Shown: positions 63,029 to 64,000 of the stretch, in pieces | Layout: each line of letters starts with the position of its first letter | Numbering within the stretch: position 1 is the first letter of the stretch | Source: G963664115 sp965263045 | GTDB taxonomy: Bacteria > Acidobacteriota > Terriglobia > 20CM-2-55-15 | DNA: 64,000 nt | Assembly (NCBI GenBank): GCA_965263045.1 | Contig: CBDHGK010000041.1 | Location: 3,472,001 to 3,536,000, forward strand | Direction: 5' to 3' | Made by a program: the position numbers and the translations under genes | Notes under the pieces: generated by a model | The model's database searches: none | What the model saw: the letters and a program-made list of their open reading frames with translations, nothing else | Told to the model about the DNA's origin: nothing

Positions 63029-64000
63029 TCAGTTGGCCTGGTTTCCCTGAGGCCGGACATCTTTGTTGGGCCCAGTATGGTCTGGGGCCCCAGATCCAGT
63101 GCTGGTACTGGCATTCGCGCGGGAAGACGTCGTGCCTTGGAGCCTCGTGTTTGCCGCAGACGTGCTCAAATCGGGTGAGTGTTCATTGGTTTCGCCGTCA
63201 TCGGGAACAGATCGTCTGGTCGAGTGCGTCACGCCATCGGGCCGTTCATCAAAAAATCCCTCCTCGTACAAGGTCAGAATTTCCTCCGACGAAAAGCAAC
63301 GCTTTTTTCTGATCGAAAGGTCTTTGATTTTCGACCGCATCCGATTGAAGTCACTGGGTGGCTGCAATATGCGCCCCAGACGCTTCTCAAACAAGTACCG
63401 GAAATTGCTTGCCCCGCTGCATTTGCCAAACCAGATTTCCGGCTCCTCGAATGGGAAGATCGAATAGCTCTGCGGATCACGCAGAAAGCTATTCACATGA
63501 ATACCTGTTTCATGTCGACGGGCGGCCGCGGAGTACGGCGGTGCGGGTACAGCTCCGATATCACGAAGCAAGGACGTGACTTCCCGCATCTTGTCGCAGT
63601 CTATTCCATCGAGTTCGACTTCGAATCGAACCCGGAGAGCGTCAATAACCTGTTCCAGTGCCACATTTCCGGCTCTTTCACCGATGCCTCCGAACGTCCC
63701 GGAAACCATTGTGACTCCGGCTAAGACGGCCTGAATTGTGTTCTCCAAGGCCATGCCCAGATCGTTGTGAGCGTGAATGGCCAACGGAGCAGCGTCTGTG
63801 GCCATCAGCAGATCATGGACCCAACGGTGAGTATTGTCCGGGCTGAGCATACCCACAGTGTCGCAGAGCATGAAATGGCCGAGATAGGGTCTGAATTTCC
63901 GTATGCATTTCACGAGAAAATCAAAATCAGCGCGGCTCGCGTCCTCGGCCGCGAAATCCACAACCAGTCCGACGTCTGCACCGGTGGCGTAGCATAGGTT
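63029..64000 (-). CDS. 2-isopropylmalate/homocitrate synthase-like enzyme (5' end outside window)
   Basis: 323 residues visible; the frame is open to the window edge. HMGL-like TIM barrel landmarks: FMLCDTVGMLSPDNTHRWV, IHAHNDLGMALENTIQAVLA with the metal-binding HxHN, and VSGTFGGIGERAGNVALEQV, then RHETGIHVNSFLRDPQSYSI. The enzyme condenses acetyl-CoA with a 2-oxo acid. After the catalytic part come ~60 low-complexity residues (Ser/Thr/Asn-rich) instead of a LeuA regulatory domain, so it lacks leucine feedback control and resembles homocitrate or citramalate-type enzymes. It lies 34 bases upstream of the LeuD-LeuC fusion. Confidence 0.85.
   Translation of the reverse strand, partial: NLCYATGADVGLVVDFAAEDASRADFDFLVKCIRKFRPYLGHFMLCDTVGMLSPDNTHRWVHDLLMATDAAPLAIHAHNDLGMALENTIQAVLAGVTMVSGTFGGIGERAGNVALEQVIDALRVRFEVELDGIDCDKMREVTSLLRDIGAVPAPPYSAAARRHETGIHVNSFLRDPQSYSIFPFEEPEIWFGKCSGASNFRYLFEKRLGRILQPPSDFNRMRSKIKDLSIRKKRCFSSEEILTLYEEGFFDERPDGVTHSTRRSVPDDGETNEHSPDLSTSAANTRLQGTTSSRANASTSTGSGAPDHTGPNKDVRPQGNQAN

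Overview
The window is moderately GC-rich and densely coded. It has the hallmarks of a Gram-negative, environmental, IS-laden genome: a TonB-dependent receptor with a carboxypeptidase-regulatory-like N-terminus, dTDP-sugar genes, FG-GAP/ASPIC repeat proteins, a PhoD-type phosphatase and many SPASM radical SAM proteins. The Oar-like receptor and the ASPIC protein suggest Acidobacteriota or a neighbouring phylum, but this is inference and no marker gene settles it. I saw no rRNA, tRNA or CRISPR array.

Layout. (1) 1-18713, all plus strand: the 3' part of an ISL3 transposase, then a near-continuous glycan/export operon. It holds a 5'-truncated tandem GT2, a giant TPR protein, a PLP aminotransferase, an unknown beta-rich protein, an ABC exporter, two paralogous GT-B-like proteins around a GT2 enzyme, a YdjC/ChbG-type deacetylase, a TonB-dependent receptor broken by a 61-bp duplication, and an APH-type kinase. 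(2) 19025-28433: a stand-alone paralogue of the TPR protein's C-terminal domain, a SPASM radical SAM gene split by an IS256-type element, a frameshifted SPASM-first radical SAM protein fused to a paralogue of the unknown beta-rich protein, a methyltransferase and an SGNH-like protein. (3) 28651-42023: PhoD phosphatase, OafA-SGNH acyltransferase, a membrane sulfatase-like protein, a second identical IS256-type copy in inverse orientation, a small membrane protein, a methyltransferase split by an IS3 element, and another SGNH protein. (4) 42024-45176: a small membrane protein gene split by an IS91-type element that also carries a tyrosine recombinase. (5) 45525-58781: four more SPASM radical SAM paralogues, two of them a tandem duplication, together with rmlB-rmlD, a large FG-GAP/ASPIC/thioredoxin protein with an in-frame TGA, and a lipoprotein. 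(6) 58778-64000: a PglD-like acyltransferase, then a leftward operon of a LeuA-like synthase, a LeuD-LeuC fusion, a small ORF and an acyl-AMP ligase.

Reading the genes together: this looks like a surface or secreted glycoconjugate locus. Glycosyltransferases, an ABC exporter, aminotransferase, deacetylase, acyl/acetyl-transferases and methyltransferases would build and decorate a glycan. The expanded radical SAM/SPASM family and two unnamed domain families, each present twice with one copy fused to another module, are the least explained part and the best candidates for new biochemistry. The locus is also decaying: at least seven host genes are interrupted by an IS, a frameshift, a duplication or a stop codon. 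In four cases exact insertion boundaries and target duplications can be read and the original gene reconstructed.
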